This document shows, one piece after another, positions 1-8,777 of a stretch of 64,000 nucleotides of DNA. The notes under the pieces are model-generated. The model ran no database searches, had not been told where the DNA came from, and saw only the letters and a list, made by a program, of their open reading frames with translations. This stretch comes from an uncultured Pelagibacteraceae bacterium (GTDB lineage Bacteria; Pseudomonadota; Alphaproteobacteria; Pelagibacterales; AG-422-B15), in contig CACHAK010000004.1 of assembly GCA_902577765.1 (NCBI GenBank), positions 39,547 to 103,546 on the forward strand. Direction: 5' to 3'. Both the position numbers and the translations under genes were made by a program. Every line of letters starts with the position of its first letter. Position 1 is the stretch's first letter.

Positions 1-1071
1 TTTATTCAGATAAACGGAATTTCAAAACATTTTGGAAATGTCAAAGCAGTTGATGACGTCTCTTTTTCAATTAAAGAAGGAGAGTTCTTTTCTTTGTTGG
101 GTCCATCAGGATGTGGAAAGACAACTTTACTCCGATTGTTAGCAGGATTTGAATATCCAACAAACGGTAATTTATTAATCGATGGCAGTGATATCACTGC
201 ATTGCCTCCTGATAAAAGACCTACAAATATGGTATTTCAAAACTATGCCATATTTCCTCACATTAATGTTGAGCAAAATATAAAATTTGGATTAAGAAAA
301 CTTGGTTTGACTGATGACGAAATTAAAAAAAGAGTTAATGATGTTTTAGCCCTTGTAAAGCTTGAGGGTTATGAGGAAAGATTCAGTGGCCAATTATCTG
401 GTGGGCAAAGACAGCGTGTTGCGTTAGCAAGAGCTCTAGTTAGACAACCAAAAGTTCTTTTATTGGATGAGCCTCTTGGAGCATTAGATAAAAAATTAAG
501 AGACGAAATGCAACTTGAATTGAGAACGCTACAGAAAGAAATTGGAATTACCTTTGTATTTGTTACTCATGATCAACAAGAAGCTATAAGCATGTCTGAT
601 AGAGTTGCTGTTATGAGTGAAGGCAAGATACAACAACTTTCTGCTCCAAATGAACTTTATAAGAACCCAGAAAATATTTTTGTAAGTGATTTCATTGGAG
701 AAACAAACTTTTTAAAAGCATCTACAAGGTCAAAAGATGGCGATCACATCAATGTTGCGATTGAAGATCTTGGTGATTTCAAAGTAAAGAATAACCTAAA
801 TATTCCAGAGAATTCGTCTGATGTTGTTTGTAGTGTTCGACCAGAGTCAATGATGATTTCTAGAGATAAATCTGATTGGGATATTTGCTTAGAAGCAAAA
901 ATAAATCAGACTTCTTACTTAGGAGAAATGACAAGATTTTATGTTGAGGTATCAGGAATAAACAAAGTAATAACTGTATCATCCCAGCACTTTGATAATC
1001 AGTCATTTGAGAACAATACTTGTTTTATAAGTATCAGTTTAGAAGATATTAGCTTACTGCAAAAAAAATAG
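1..1071 (+). CDS. ABC transporter ATPase, polyamine/iron (PotA/FbpC) type, 5' end outside window
   Basis: Cytoplasmic ATPase that would power an ABC importer. The reading frame is open from base 1, so the true start lies left of the window; 356 codons are visible. Walker A GPSGCGKTT is at visible residues about 33-41, the Q-loop VFQNY near 78, the signature LSGGQRQR near 131, Walker B LLLDEP near 153 and the H-loop THDQ near 190. A C-terminal extension of about 120 residues matches the regulatory TOBE-like domain of the PotA/MalK class. A polyamine-type binding protein is encoded convergently next door, suggesting one transporter; the permeases are not in view. The substrate is inferred only from family and context. 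Confidence 0.9.
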   Translation, partial: FIQINGISKHFGNVKAVDDVSFSIKEGEFFSLLGPSGCGKTTLLRLLAGFEYPTNGNLLIDGSDITALPPDKRPTNMVFQNYAIFPHINVEQNIKFGLRKLGLTDDEIKKRVNDVLALVKLEGYEERFSGQLSGGQRQRVALARALVRQPKVLLLDEPLGALDKKLRDEMQLELRTLQKEIGITFVFVTHDQQEAISMSDRVAVMSEGKIQQLSAPNELYKNPENIFVSDFIGETNFLKASTRSKDGDHINVAIEDLGDFKVKNNLNIPENSSDVVCSVRPESMMISRDKSDWDICLEAKINQTSYLGEMTRFYVEVSGINKVITVSSQHFDNQSFENNTCFISISLEDISLLQKK

Positions 1072-1099
1072 CCTGCTCTCAATAAGAGAACAGGCTATT
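1061..1099 (-). terminator. rho-independent terminator for the leftward binding-protein gene
   Basis: The arms AATAGCCTG (1067-1075) and CAGGCTATT (1091-1099) pair perfectly. They continue, after one C-A mismatch, with TCTC (1077-1080) against GAGA (1086-1089) around the loop AATAA. Read leftwards, the hairpin is followed by a run of U from the A tract at 1061-1068. It therefore terminates the binding-protein transcript while lying across the stop codon of the rightward ATPase gene. Confidence 0.85.
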
Positions 1100-1120
1100 A
1101 ATGATTTCACAAATTTAAGA

Positions 1121-2245
1121 TTAACCGCCAGCAGTCATTTCTGCCCACTGAGCTTCCATGTAATCCGTTACATCATCTGGTGGCATTACTGAGAACGCAC
1201 CATTCGCTAAGTGTTCAGCTGGGTTTGGAGCAACTCCTCTTTCAGCTAACTCATCTGCGGTAAGTGAGCCAAAGCCTTTTTGGTTAGAGTGTCCATATCC
1301 CCATTCGCTTAATAGATAAGCTGAAGTTTCGGCACTAGTTGCAGCGTTAATCATGTCATAAGCAACATCTAGATTTGCACCTGTCGCAATTGCAAGTCCG
1401 CATGCCCATGTCATAGTTCCTTCAACAGGACGCATCATCGGGTAACCAGTCTCCCATGATGTTTCATTCCAACAAATTGAAGCCCAGACCTCTTCGTTTC
1501 CAATTGCTTCAGCAATAGAAGCAGAGTCAGCGAAGAATGTTCTAATGTTTCCATTATCTCTGAGTTCACGGAACTTATTGATACCTTGATCAATAGCCGC
1601 TTTATTTAATTGGTTAATGTCCTTAATGTCTGTTCCTAGATAATGCATCATCAAGAATAAACTATCTGCAGCACTATCAAGTACTCCAACTTTACCTTTC
1701 ATTCTTGGATCTTCTAAAAGATATAGACTTTCATTACCTGGTTGCATCCAAGTGACTTTATCAGTGTTGTACACAATACTTGTGTCTCCCCAGTCAACCG
1801 GTGCAAAATAGTTTTGTCCGTTAACTATACCACTTGGTAAGTCTCTAACTTCTGGGAACATATCTCCCCAGTTTTCTAATCTTGATGTGTCAAGTGGCTG
1901 AATAACACCAGCTCTTACCCATCGTGCAATTTCACCTTGGCAAGGCCAAGCAACATCAACTTCAAAACCAGCTTTTAATTTTTGAAGACCTTCTTCTGCA
2001 TCTCCAAAAGTTGAATATTCTGGTGACCCGTGAGCTTCAACATATGGTCCAAATAGACCATCGTCATCATAACCGCCCCAAACAAAAGCACGTCCAGTAG
2101 ATGCAAATGCATTAGTAGCAGGAACAAGACCGGATGTTAAACCTAGAACACCAGCTGCACCCATACCCTTTACAAAAGACCTACGACTTACCTTGCCTTC
2201 TCGCAAGTTATCAATGAACTTTTTAGTTACATCGTATTTTGGCAT
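1121..2245 (-). CDS. Tat-exported extracellular solute-binding protein, spermidine/putrescine type
   Basis: Periplasmic ligand-binding component of an ABC importer, 374 aa. The N-terminus carries a twin-arginine signal: SRRSFVKG near residue 20, then a hydrophobic stretch ending near ATNAFA. The mature part resembles PotD/PotF-like binding proteins (SBP_bac_8 class), with a conserved VAWPCQGEIARW segment and PVDWGDTSIVYN. A Shine-Dalgarno-like AAAGGA lies about 9 nt before the ATG. It converges on the ABC ATPase gene and has its own strong terminator, so it is probably an abundant single-gene transcript. The actual ligand (polyamine, opine or another amine) cannot be told. Confidence 0.88.
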   Translation of the reverse strand: MPKYDVTKKFIDNLREGKVSRRSFVKGMGAAGVLGLTSGLVPATNAFASTGRAFVWGGYDDDGLFGPYVEAHGSPEYSTFGDAEEGLQKLKAGFEVDVAWPCQGEIARWVRAGVIQPLDTSRLENWGDMFPEVRDLPSGIVNGQNYFAPVDWGDTSIVYNTDKVTWMQPGNESLYLLEDPRMKGKVGVLDSAADSLFLMMHYLGTDIKDINQLNKAAIDQGINKFRELRDNGNIRTFFADSASIAEAIGNEEVWASICWNETSWETGYPMMRPVEGTMTWACGLAIATGANLDVAYDMINAATSAETSAYLLSEWGYGHSNQKGFGSLTADELAERGVAPNPAEHLANGAFSVMPPDDVTDYMEAQWAEMTAGG

Positions 2246-2315
2246 AATTAATTATCCTTTTTTTTGTTTAATCTGAAAAAATTGTACACCTCTGGATAAA
2301 CTGGTCAATACTATA

Positions 2316-3809
2316 TCAATCAAAAACTGGCCGATTTTTGGCATTATTTAGCCATGGATCCACGATTTCGTAGTTGTATCCTCCTTGAAATACTAGTTCA
2401 TCACTGTAGGAGCGTGAAATAATCTGAATGCCAGTAGGCACTTGATTTGAACTAAAGCCAGAGGGTACGGAAAGGACTGGCAGTTTACCCAACATATTGA
2501 ATGGGTGAGACATGCACCATGCAAAGTCAGCACATTCTTGTTCTTTTCCATTAATAATGATGCGTTCGTTAACTATATCAATATCTGCTTTGATTGCCGG
2601 TAAGGCATTGGTAGGGCAAATAAATAAATCATATTTTTCCAATATTGGACCAATTTCTTCATACATTTTTCCAGTCACCACTGCACTTTCTTCAACGCCA
2701 TAACCCAAGTGAGCACCAATTTGTTCGTGATAAATTTTTTTTTTATTTTTTAAGGAGTCAATGTGCATTTCAGTAACACCGCTGAACATTTTTGTGTAAT
2801 CACTCAGCTGTTCTTTTTCAGAATCTGAAAGCTCAGAAATTTCTTTATAAAAAGAATTTGCATAATGACTAAAGCAAACCGAATTTACTTCATCTTTATT
2901 CCAATTAAGTTTCACCTCTGTGACCTGACATCCAAGACTTTCAAATTTTTTTAATGCTGTCAGCGTGTTCTGTTCTACTTCTTTATCAATCTCAAAAAAT
3001 CCTAAGTCCATTGAATAAGCTATTTTCCAATTTTTAATATTTTCGTAATTTAATGGTAAAGTTTTTTTTGGACGTAAAGATGTTATGTCTTTTTGGTTTG
3101 GTCCACACATAATGTTTTGCATCATTGCAGTATCAACCACTGTTCTTGCGAGTGGTCCTGTTACACAGTAAGGGTCATGATTGAATGGATAACTTTGAGC
3201 ATTTCTTCCATGAGGTGGCTTGTATCCAACTACTCCACATGCGCCTGCTGGTATTCTTATTGAACCTCCAATGTCACTTCCTGTTGTCAACATTGCACAA
3301 CCTGAAGCTAATGCAGCCGCACTGCCTCCACTTGATCCACCAGGTGTCATATCTAAGTTCCAAGGGTTTCTTGTTACGCCATTTAGTTTTGAGTGACAAA
3401 AAGAAGTGAGAGAAAATTCTGGATTGGTTGTGCGACCGTGAAGTATCGCGCCAGAATTGACGATTGTTTCAACATCAATATCAGTTTTCTGTGCAATATT
3501 ATTCTTGAGAAGTAAGCAACCATTACGATTTGGTTGTCCTTTTATATTCACTTCGTCTTTTATTGCTAAAGGTAATCCTTCAAGAGGCAGAACATCATTA
3601 TTATTGAAAAATTTTTTCTCAGACTCTTTTGCAAGTTCTATAGACTTATCAAAATCAAGATAATTAAAAGCATTTATCTTAGGATTAACTGTTTCTATTC
3701 TTTTAATTACAGCCGACAGGACTTCAACTGGAGATAATTTTTTTTCTTTATACTTCTGTAATGTATCCGAGGCGGATAAATAACAAATTTCAATATCAGT
3801 ATCATTCAT
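2316..3809 (-). CDS. amidase signature family hydrolase
   Basis: Amide hydrolase of the amidase-signature (GatA/AmiC-like) family, 497 aa. The Ser-cisSer-Lys triad is visible: Lys in LAIKDEVN (about residue 83), cis-Ser in PGGSSGGSAAA (about 158) and the nucleophilic Ser in GSDIGGSIRIPA (about 182). No gatB or gatC is nearby, so it is more likely a catabolic amidase than the tRNA amidotransferase subunit. It is divergent from the oxygenase-like gene at 3863 with only 53 nt between starts, and lies among amine-related genes. It could hydrolyse a gamma-glutamyl amide or another amide; the substrate is unknown. Confidence 0.85.
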   Translation of the reverse strand: MNDTDIEICYLSASDTLQKYKEKKLSPVEVLSAVIKRIETVNPKINAFNYLDFDKSIELAKESEKKFFNNNDVLPLEGLPLAIKDEVNIKGQPNRNGCLLLKNNIAQKTDIDVETIVNSGAILHGRTTNPEFSLTSFCHSKLNGVTRNPWNLDMTPGGSSGGSAAALASGCAMLTTGSDIGGSIRIPAGACGVVGYKPPHGRNAQSYPFNHDPYCVTGPLARTVVDTAMMQNIMCGPNQKDITSLRPKKTLPLNYENIKNWKIAYSMDLGFFEIDKEVEQNTLTALKKFESLGCQVTEVKLNWNKDEVNSVCFSHYANSFYKEISELSDSEKEQLSDYTKMFSGVTEMHIDSLKNKKKIYHEQIGAHLGYGVEESAVVTGKMYEEIGPILEKYDLFICPTNALPAIKADIDIVNERIIINGKEQECADFAWCMSHPFNMLGKLPVLSVPSGFSSNQVPTGIQIISRSYSDELVFQGGYNYEIVDPWLNNAKNRPVFD

Positions 3810-3862
3810 GATGATTTATTTATTTAAATTTAACAATTATTAAAATATATTGAAAATTATCT

Positions 3863-4957
3863 ATGATAAGTGAAAAAATCAAAAGTTTAATACAGAGCCA
3901 AGATCCACACGCAGGAATGGATCAACTTTTCTTTACAAATTCAGAGATATTTCATGCAAGTTATGATGCAATTTTCAAAAAACAATGGGTTTTTCTCACC
4001 CATCTCTCGTACTTTAATCAGACCGATATCTTTACATACAACTTAAATAAAGGATTTATAGAGATAAAAAAAACAGATGATAATCAACTTTCAATTTCCG
4101 CATCTGATCCAAATATTAAGTGTCATTTAAAAGTGTATGAGAGTTTAGTATTTATCAATTTATCAAACTCTCCCTATTCATTTGATGAATTCATTAAACC
4201 ACTTGAACCATACATCAAAATACATGGACTGAATGATGGTAAGATTGCTTTTCAAAAAGATTTTATTTTTAATGCTTCACATTTAGCTACAATTCATAAT
4301 TTTAAAGAATGCGCTCATTGCTGGGGAGGTGAATTTACACACAAAGATTATCTAAGTGTGCATGGTGAAGATTATTGCAATTCTTATGGAGCAGGTGTTG
4401 GCTCAGGAATTGAGGCCCCTAAACTTACAAAACGTATTAAAGAGTGGACAGAACAAACTTTAAAAAGAGGTTTATTTGTTGGAGAGTTCAGTGAACATGA
4501 CTCAAAATATTTTAGAATTGCAGAGCGCACACCTTTACCTGAAGGTATTGCATCAGAAACAATGGATGGTAGTTATTCTTGTTCAACATTGATGGGTGAT
4601 TTTAGGGAGATTGGTGCTGACAATGGTTATACTGCAATTGGTTTCAGCCCATTTAACAGCTTTGTTGCAAATAATGAATTTGTGATACTTTTTTTATTCT
4701 CACCAATTAGTCAAAATAAAACAGTAGTGACCCAATATTGGGTAACTCATAAAGATGCGGAAGTTGATGTCGATAAAATGATTTTTTTGTGGGACCAAAC
4801 TTCTACTGAAGATTCCCAGTTATGTGAAATGAATCAAAAGGGAATTGAAAGTAGGTCCTATCAGCCTGGCAAATACGGGGATTTAGAGACGAGCTTAGTT
4901 CAATATCAGAAATTTTACCTTAATCATTTACAGACACACCTGAACGACTTAGTCTAA
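3863..4957 (+). CDS. Rieske oxygenase alpha-subunit homologue lacking the [2Fe-2S] domain
   Basis: 364 aa. It aligns by eye with the alpha subunit of ring-hydroxylating or betaine/carnitine-type Rieske monooxygenases. The N-terminal helix region (FFTNSEIF, KKQWVFLTHL) and the C-terminal catalytic domain are both present. The mononuclear iron ligands look intact: ECAHCWGGEFTH gives His152 and His160, and EDSQLCEMNQ gives Asp317. The segment that should carry CxH and CxxH for the Rieske cluster is missing: residues about 65-95 run straight from FIEIKK to VYESLVFINL, a loss of roughly 45 residues. Without the cluster the usual electron route is gone, so the activity may differ or require a partner. 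The next gene, a glutamine-synthetase-like enzyme, starts 18 nt downstream. Confidence 0.75.
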   Translation: MISEKIKSLIQSQDPHAGMDQLFFTNSEIFHASYDAIFKKQWVFLTHLSYFNQTDIFTYNLNKGFIEIKKTDDNQLSISASDPNIKCHLKVYESLVFINLSNSPYSFDEFIKPLEPYIKIHGLNDGKIAFQKDFIFNASHLATIHNFKECAHCWGGEFTHKDYLSVHGEDYCNSYGAGVGSGIEAPKLTKRIKEWTEQTLKRGLFVGEFSEHDSKYFRIAERTPLPEGIASETMDGSYSCSTLMGDFREIGADNGYTAIGFSPFNSFVANNEFVILFLFSPISQNKTVVTQYWVTHKDAEVDVDKMIFLWDQTSTEDSQLCEMNQKGIESRSYQPGKYGDLETSLVQYQKFYLNHLQTHLNDLV

Positions 4958-4975
4958 TCTTAATTCGATACCTAT

Positions 4976-6346
4976 ATGGAACTTGCAACACAATCAGAAT
5001 TTGATGAAGTGCTTAATCGTCATCATAATATCCAATATGTAGACGCAATATTTACAGACCTCTGTGGATATGTGAGGGGAAAAAGATTTCCAGTACTAGA
5101 GGCAGATAAAATTTTTTCAGATGGTGTATTGTTACCTTTTTCAGCATTTTATTTAGATGTCCTCGGTGGCGTAACCAACACGATGAATCTTGGTTGGACT
5201 GACGGAGATCCAGATGGGGTTTTAATGCCCGTTAAAAATTCCATAAAGCCCGTCCCTTGGGATAGCAAGGTTCTTCAAGTACTAATTTCTATGAGAAAAG
5301 ATCAGGAAAAATGGGGTGTAATAGAAAATCCAGCGGAAGTTGATCCAAGAAATATTTTAGAAAAAGTAATGAATAAATTCAGAGGCACCGGCTTAAATCC
5401 AGTAGTGGCATTTGAATTAGAGTTTTATTTGTTGGATAGGAAAAGAAATGAGGAAGGCAAGCCAGTTCCTGCATTAGGCGCAAGTAAAACTCATGTATAT
5501 GGAATTCCTGATCTTGATATGTTTGGCGATTTATTTAATGAAATTAACGAGAACTGTAAAATTCAAGATATCCCTGCAACAACAGCTTCAAGTGAATTTG
5601 CTGCTGGTCAGTATGAAATTAATTTAAAGCATACCGGTGATCTGCTTAAAGCAGCGGATGATGCAGCAATGTTAAGAAGAATAATAAAAGAAACGACTGC
5701 AAAGCATGGGTTTGAAGCAACATTTATGGCAAAGCCATTTCTTGAGGAGACTGGAAATGGAATGCACCTGCATATTTCAGTGTACGATGATGATGGAAAA
5801 AATATTTTTGCAACTAAAAATCGTTACGGAAATGATAAGTTAAAAAATGCTTTAGCTGGTTTTCAAGAAACTTTTTATGACTCATTTCCAATATTTATTC
5901 CAAATAGAAATGGTTATCGAAGAATACAAACCCGAAATTTTGTTCCTGTAAACAAAAGTTGGTCTTGGAATCGAAGAGATGTTTCATTGAGAATACCCGC
6001 TGGATCAGATAGTGCAAAAAGAATTGAACACCGGGTGGCATCAGCTGATGCAAATCCATATCTTGTTTTAGCTTGTATCCTTTCCGGACTTCATTATGGA
6101 CTTACAAAAAAACTCTCACCAACAGACCAAGTAAGTTTTGATAACACTGAAGGTGCTGATAAGACTGCTGATCCTGAAATGCCAAAAAATATGGAGTCTG
6201 CATTAAATCGTTTTCAAGAATCAAAAATTTTATCTAAGTATTTAGGAAAAGAGTATCTTGATTTGTACGTATCAGCCAAAGAAGGTGAATTTGAACATAT
6301 GGATAACAGTTTCATACCTTCAGAAGAATACGATTTTTATTTATAG
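4976..6346 (+). CDS. glutamine-synthetase-like gamma-glutamylamine ligase (PuuA type)
   Basis: 456 aa, predicted to join glutamate to an amine with ATP. The order of motifs is that of type I/III glutamine synthetases: ELEFYLL (metal-binding Glu), GQYEINL, FMAKPFLEETGNGMHLHIS, then WNRRDVSLRIP and RIEHRVASADANPYL. The aromatic-rich substrate loop and the lack of an adenylylation-type Tyr loop favour the gamma-glutamylputrescine/gamma-glutamylamide synthetase branch over nitrogen-assimilating GlnA. It lies in tandem with the oxygenase-like gene and 4 nt before an AlaX-like gene. Amine catabolism fits the neighbouring polyamine-type transporter, but the substrate is inferred. Confidence 0.85.
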   Translation: MELATQSEFDEVLNRHHNIQYVDAIFTDLCGYVRGKRFPVLEADKIFSDGVLLPFSAFYLDVLGGVTNTMNLGWTDGDPDGVLMPVKNSIKPVPWDSKVLQVLISMRKDQEKWGVIENPAEVDPRNILEKVMNKFRGTGLNPVVAFELEFYLLDRKRNEEGKPVPALGASKTHVYGIPDLDMFGDLFNEINENCKIQDIPATTASSEFAAGQYEINLKHTGDLLKAADDAAMLRRIIKETTAKHGFEATFMAKPFLEETGNGMHLHISVYDDDGKNIFATKNRYGNDKLKNALAGFQETFYDSFPIFIPNRNGYRRIQTRNFVPVNKSWSWNRRDVSLRIPAGSDSAKRIEHRVASADANPYLVLACILSGLHYGLTKKLSPTDQVSFDNTEGADKTADPEMPKNMESALNRFQESKILSKYLGKEYLDLYVSAKEGEFEHMDNSFIPSEEYDFYL

Positions 6347-6350
6347 ACTT

Positions 6351-7070
6351 ATGACTGATCTACTTTTCAATCAAGATAGTTACTTAAAAGAAACAGAAGC
6401 CAGTATTATTGGAGTTGAAGAAAATATTATACAATTGGATAGAACAATTTTTTATGCGGAGTCTGGTGGGCAACCTGGAGATCAAGGCGAGATTGTATTA
6501 AAGGACCAAGTACTCAAAGTTGTAGATACTAAAAAAGGATCAAAGCCGAATGAAATTTTGCATATTGTTGATGGTCCCATTGATCAAAGCTTAATTAGTC
6601 AATCTGCCGAACTTAGGATCAATTGGGAACTCAGATATGCGCATATGAAAATGCATTCGAGTTGCCACATTTTGTGTAGCTTAGTTGATGCTCTTATAAC
6701 AGGCGCATCGGTTGGAAGTACTAAATCAAGAATAGATTTTGATGTTGATCCATCAACGCTCAATAAAGAAGAGTTAAATGAGAAGATTAGAGATATTATT
6801 AGTAAAGACTATCCCATAATCATAAATCAAATTACAGGAGATGAACTTAAATCAAATCCTCACTTAGCAAAAGGGGCTGCCGTTTCACCTCCAGTTATAG
6901 ATAACAAAGTACAAACAGTTCAAATTGGTGAGGGAGAAAACATTATCGATCTTCAATGTTGTGGAGGAACACATTGCCAATCTACAAAAGAAATTGGACC
7001 ACTTGAGATTGGAAAGATCGAAAATAAGGGTAAAAGAAACAGGCGAATTAATATAAGGTTTAGTTCATGA
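6351..7070 (+). CDS. alanyl-tRNA editing protein, AlaX family
   Basis: 239 aa, predicted to hydrolyse misacylated tRNA-Ala in trans. It shows the AlaRS editing-domain metal site: HSSCH near residue 102 and CCGGTHCQSTKEIG near residue 204. The early motif FYAESGGQPGDQG is the canonical start of the editing domain. I take the ATG at 6351, four bases after the upstream stop, rather than an in-frame ATG 93 nt earlier inside the previous gene. The length suits the AlaX-M type. The gene overlaps the next one by 4 nt (ATGA), so it looks translationally coupled. Confidence 0.88.
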   Translation: MTDLLFNQDSYLKETEASIIGVEENIIQLDRTIFYAESGGQPGDQGEIVLKDQVLKVVDTKKGSKPNEILHIVDGPIDQSLISQSAELRINWELRYAHMKMHSSCHILCSLVDALITGASVGSTKSRIDFDVDPSTLNKEELNEKIRDIISKDYPIIINQITGDELKSNPHLAKGAAVSPPVIDNKVQTVQIGEGENIIDLQCCGGTHCQSTKEIGPLEIGKIENKGKRNRRINIRFSS

Positions 7071-7831
7071 CGGATATTTTAATTAGTAAAGATGATGGAC
7101 AAGTTGTAACGCTCACTCTTAATGATGCACCAGCAAATTGCCTGACCATGGAAATGATGTCAGCAATTAAAATGGAGATAGATCGCGTCAATAAATCCAA
7201 AGATCACAAACTTGTTATATTTGAAAGTTCAAATGAAAAAATCTTTTGTAGCGGGCATAGTTTTAATGAAGTTCAAGAGATGATTAAGAATAATGATAAA
7301 AAATCACAAGAACTTCTATTTGCGGAGTGCTCTGAAATGTTAATGAAAATTAGAACAAGTCCAAAGATTTTTGTTGCTAAAGTAAGAGGTATTGCAACCG
7401 CAGGTGGACTGGGATTAGTAAGTATAATGGATTGTGTTTTTAGTTCTAAATCAGCAAGATTTGCACTTGGTGGTATAAACTTTAATTTTGGGTGTCATCA
7501 ACCGTCAGTATCTGTAGCCCGTGCAATATCCTCAAAAAATGTAATGGAATTATTAGTGAGCGGTCAGCCTCTTAATGCTCAAAGAGCACAAGAAGCAGGA
7601 CTCATCAACGAATATTTAGAAGATCACGAATTAGATAAAAGGGTCGAACTATTTTCTCAACAAGTTTGTGATCACACGCCCGAAGTACTCGCGCTCACGA
7701 AAGAAACATTATACAAACAGTCAGCAATGAAAATTTCTGATGCCTACGACTTTGCAAGTAAAGCAATGGTTGAAAATCTACAAATGCCTGAAACTAAAAA
7801 AGGTATAGACACTTTTTTAAATAAAAACTAA
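7067..7831 (+). CDS. enoyl-CoA hydratase/isomerase family protein (ECHDC3-like)
   Basis: 254 aa crotonase-fold protein. The CoA/oxyanion-hole segments are visible: KIFCSGHSFNEV near residue 60 and RGIATAGGLGLVS near residue 106. The later part, NFGCHQPSVSVARAI then GQPLNAQRAQEAGLINE, resembles ECHDC3-type hydratase-like proteins. The Glu pair typical of true enoyl-CoA hydratase is not obvious, so the reaction is uncertain. It is the last gene of the rightward 3863-7831 cluster and ends in a 4-nt convergent overlap with the permease gene. Confidence 0.82.
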   Translation: MTDILISKDDGQVVTLTLNDAPANCLTMEMMSAIKMEIDRVNKSKDHKLVIFESSNEKIFCSGHSFNEVQEMIKNNDKKSQELLFAECSEMLMKIRTSPKIFVAKVRGIATAGGLGLVSIMDCVFSSKSARFALGGINFNFGCHQPSVSVARAISSKNVMELLVSGQPLNAQRAQEAGLINEYLEDHELDKRVELFSQQVCDHTPEVLALTKETLYKQSAMKISDAYDFASKAMVENLQMPETKKGIDTFLNKN

Positions 7832-8730
7832 CGCTGAATTGAGAATTTTTCTGGTTGGATTTCTTTTTTAAGAGCAGTCTCACGTCTAAGAATAAATATT
7901 GCTGATAAGATAATAAATCCAGCACCGACATAAGTGTTCCACGCAGGTATCTCATTCCAAATCATATAACCAAATATTATCCCATAAATTAAACTTAGAT
8001 ATTTCAAAGGTGTAACCAGAGAGACTTCAGCATGTTTAAATGCTGAGGTAAGAGCAAGGTTTCCAATTCCTCCAAAAATTCCAACGGCTGTTAAAATTCC
8101 AAAGTCAAACCAAGACACTGGTATTTTCCATCCTCCAAAAGGAATTGTAAATAAAGATGCAATGAAACCAAATAAAGTGAAATACCAAGCAATCAAATAG
8201 GATGGTTCGGTCTCACTTAATAAACGGATTGAAATCGACACCATCGCAAAGAATACGCAAAATAAAATTGGCAATAACATGTAGACACTAAACTCACTGG
8301 ATGTTGGATTGATTATGATCAAGACTCCAGCAAAACCAATCACAATTGCAATCCATCTTCTTACTCTTACAAGTTCACCAAGTATAAATATTGACAGCAG
8401 CGTACTAAAAATTGGTGATGCAAACGTGAGACTTACAGTAGTTGCAAGGGGCAAATAATGAAGACTTGCATAAACACAAAAAAGTGCAGCTGTTCCAGTG
8501 AATGCTCTAATAAACATCAAGCCAGGTTTAGTAGTATGAAAAAAATTACCCCACCTTTCTTTAGGCACAACAAGAAAAAGAGGGATCAAGCCTCCAATCA
8601 TACGTGCAGCAATGACCATGCCTATAGAATATTCTGCGGTTGTCCATTTTACCGCTATATCCATGATGCTGAAACCTGTAACAGATATCAGCATATAGAG
8701 CGCGCCCAACTTAATATTATTTCTGTTCAT
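7828..8730 (-). CDS. EamA/DMT-family inner-membrane transporter
   Basis: About 300 aa with ten predicted membrane helices in two EamA repeats; the second repeat begins near VYMLLPILFCVFFAM. The Drug/Metabolite Transporter superfamily exports or imports small metabolites; the substrate cannot be read from sequence. The ATG at 8730 (MNRNNIKLG) is preferred to a TTG 36 nt upstream because the extra residues are hydrophilic and unlike the family. The last four bases overlap the convergent hydratase gene. Confidence 0.85.
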   Translation of the reverse strand: MNRNNIKLGALYMLISVTGFSIMDIAVKWTTAEYSIGMVIAARMIGGLIPLFLVVPKERWGNFFHTTKPGLMFIRAFTGTAALFCVYASLHYLPLATTVSLTFASPIFSTLLSIFILGELVRVRRWIAIVIGFAGVLIIINPTSSEFSVYMLLPILFCVFFAMVSISIRLLSETEPSYLIAWYFTLFGFIASLFTIPFGGWKIPVSWFDFGILTAVGIFGGIGNLALTSAFKHAEVSLVTPLKYLSLIYGIIFGYMIWNEIPAWNTYVGAGFIILSAIFILRRETALKKEIQPEKFSIQR

Positions 8731-8777
8731 ATAGATTTTATTAAAATTTAGATTATCATTAATCAATTTTTAAACCT

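Noticed and set aside
94..1071. ABC ATPase starting at TTG 94
   Set aside because: The frame upstream encodes a normal ABC N-terminus (VKAVDDVSFSIKEGEFF), so the gene begins outside the window.
2316..3809. Amidase as the tRNA amidotransferase subunit GatA
   Set aside because: No gatB or gatC is adjacent and the context is catabolic; the sequence fits the general amidase family equally well.
8458..8751. 97-aa ORF antisense to the EamA permease (and similar antisense ORFs at 21574, 23858, 31212 and 34424)
   Set aside because: They lie fully within well-supported genes in another frame, with low-complexity composition; shadows of the real coding frames.
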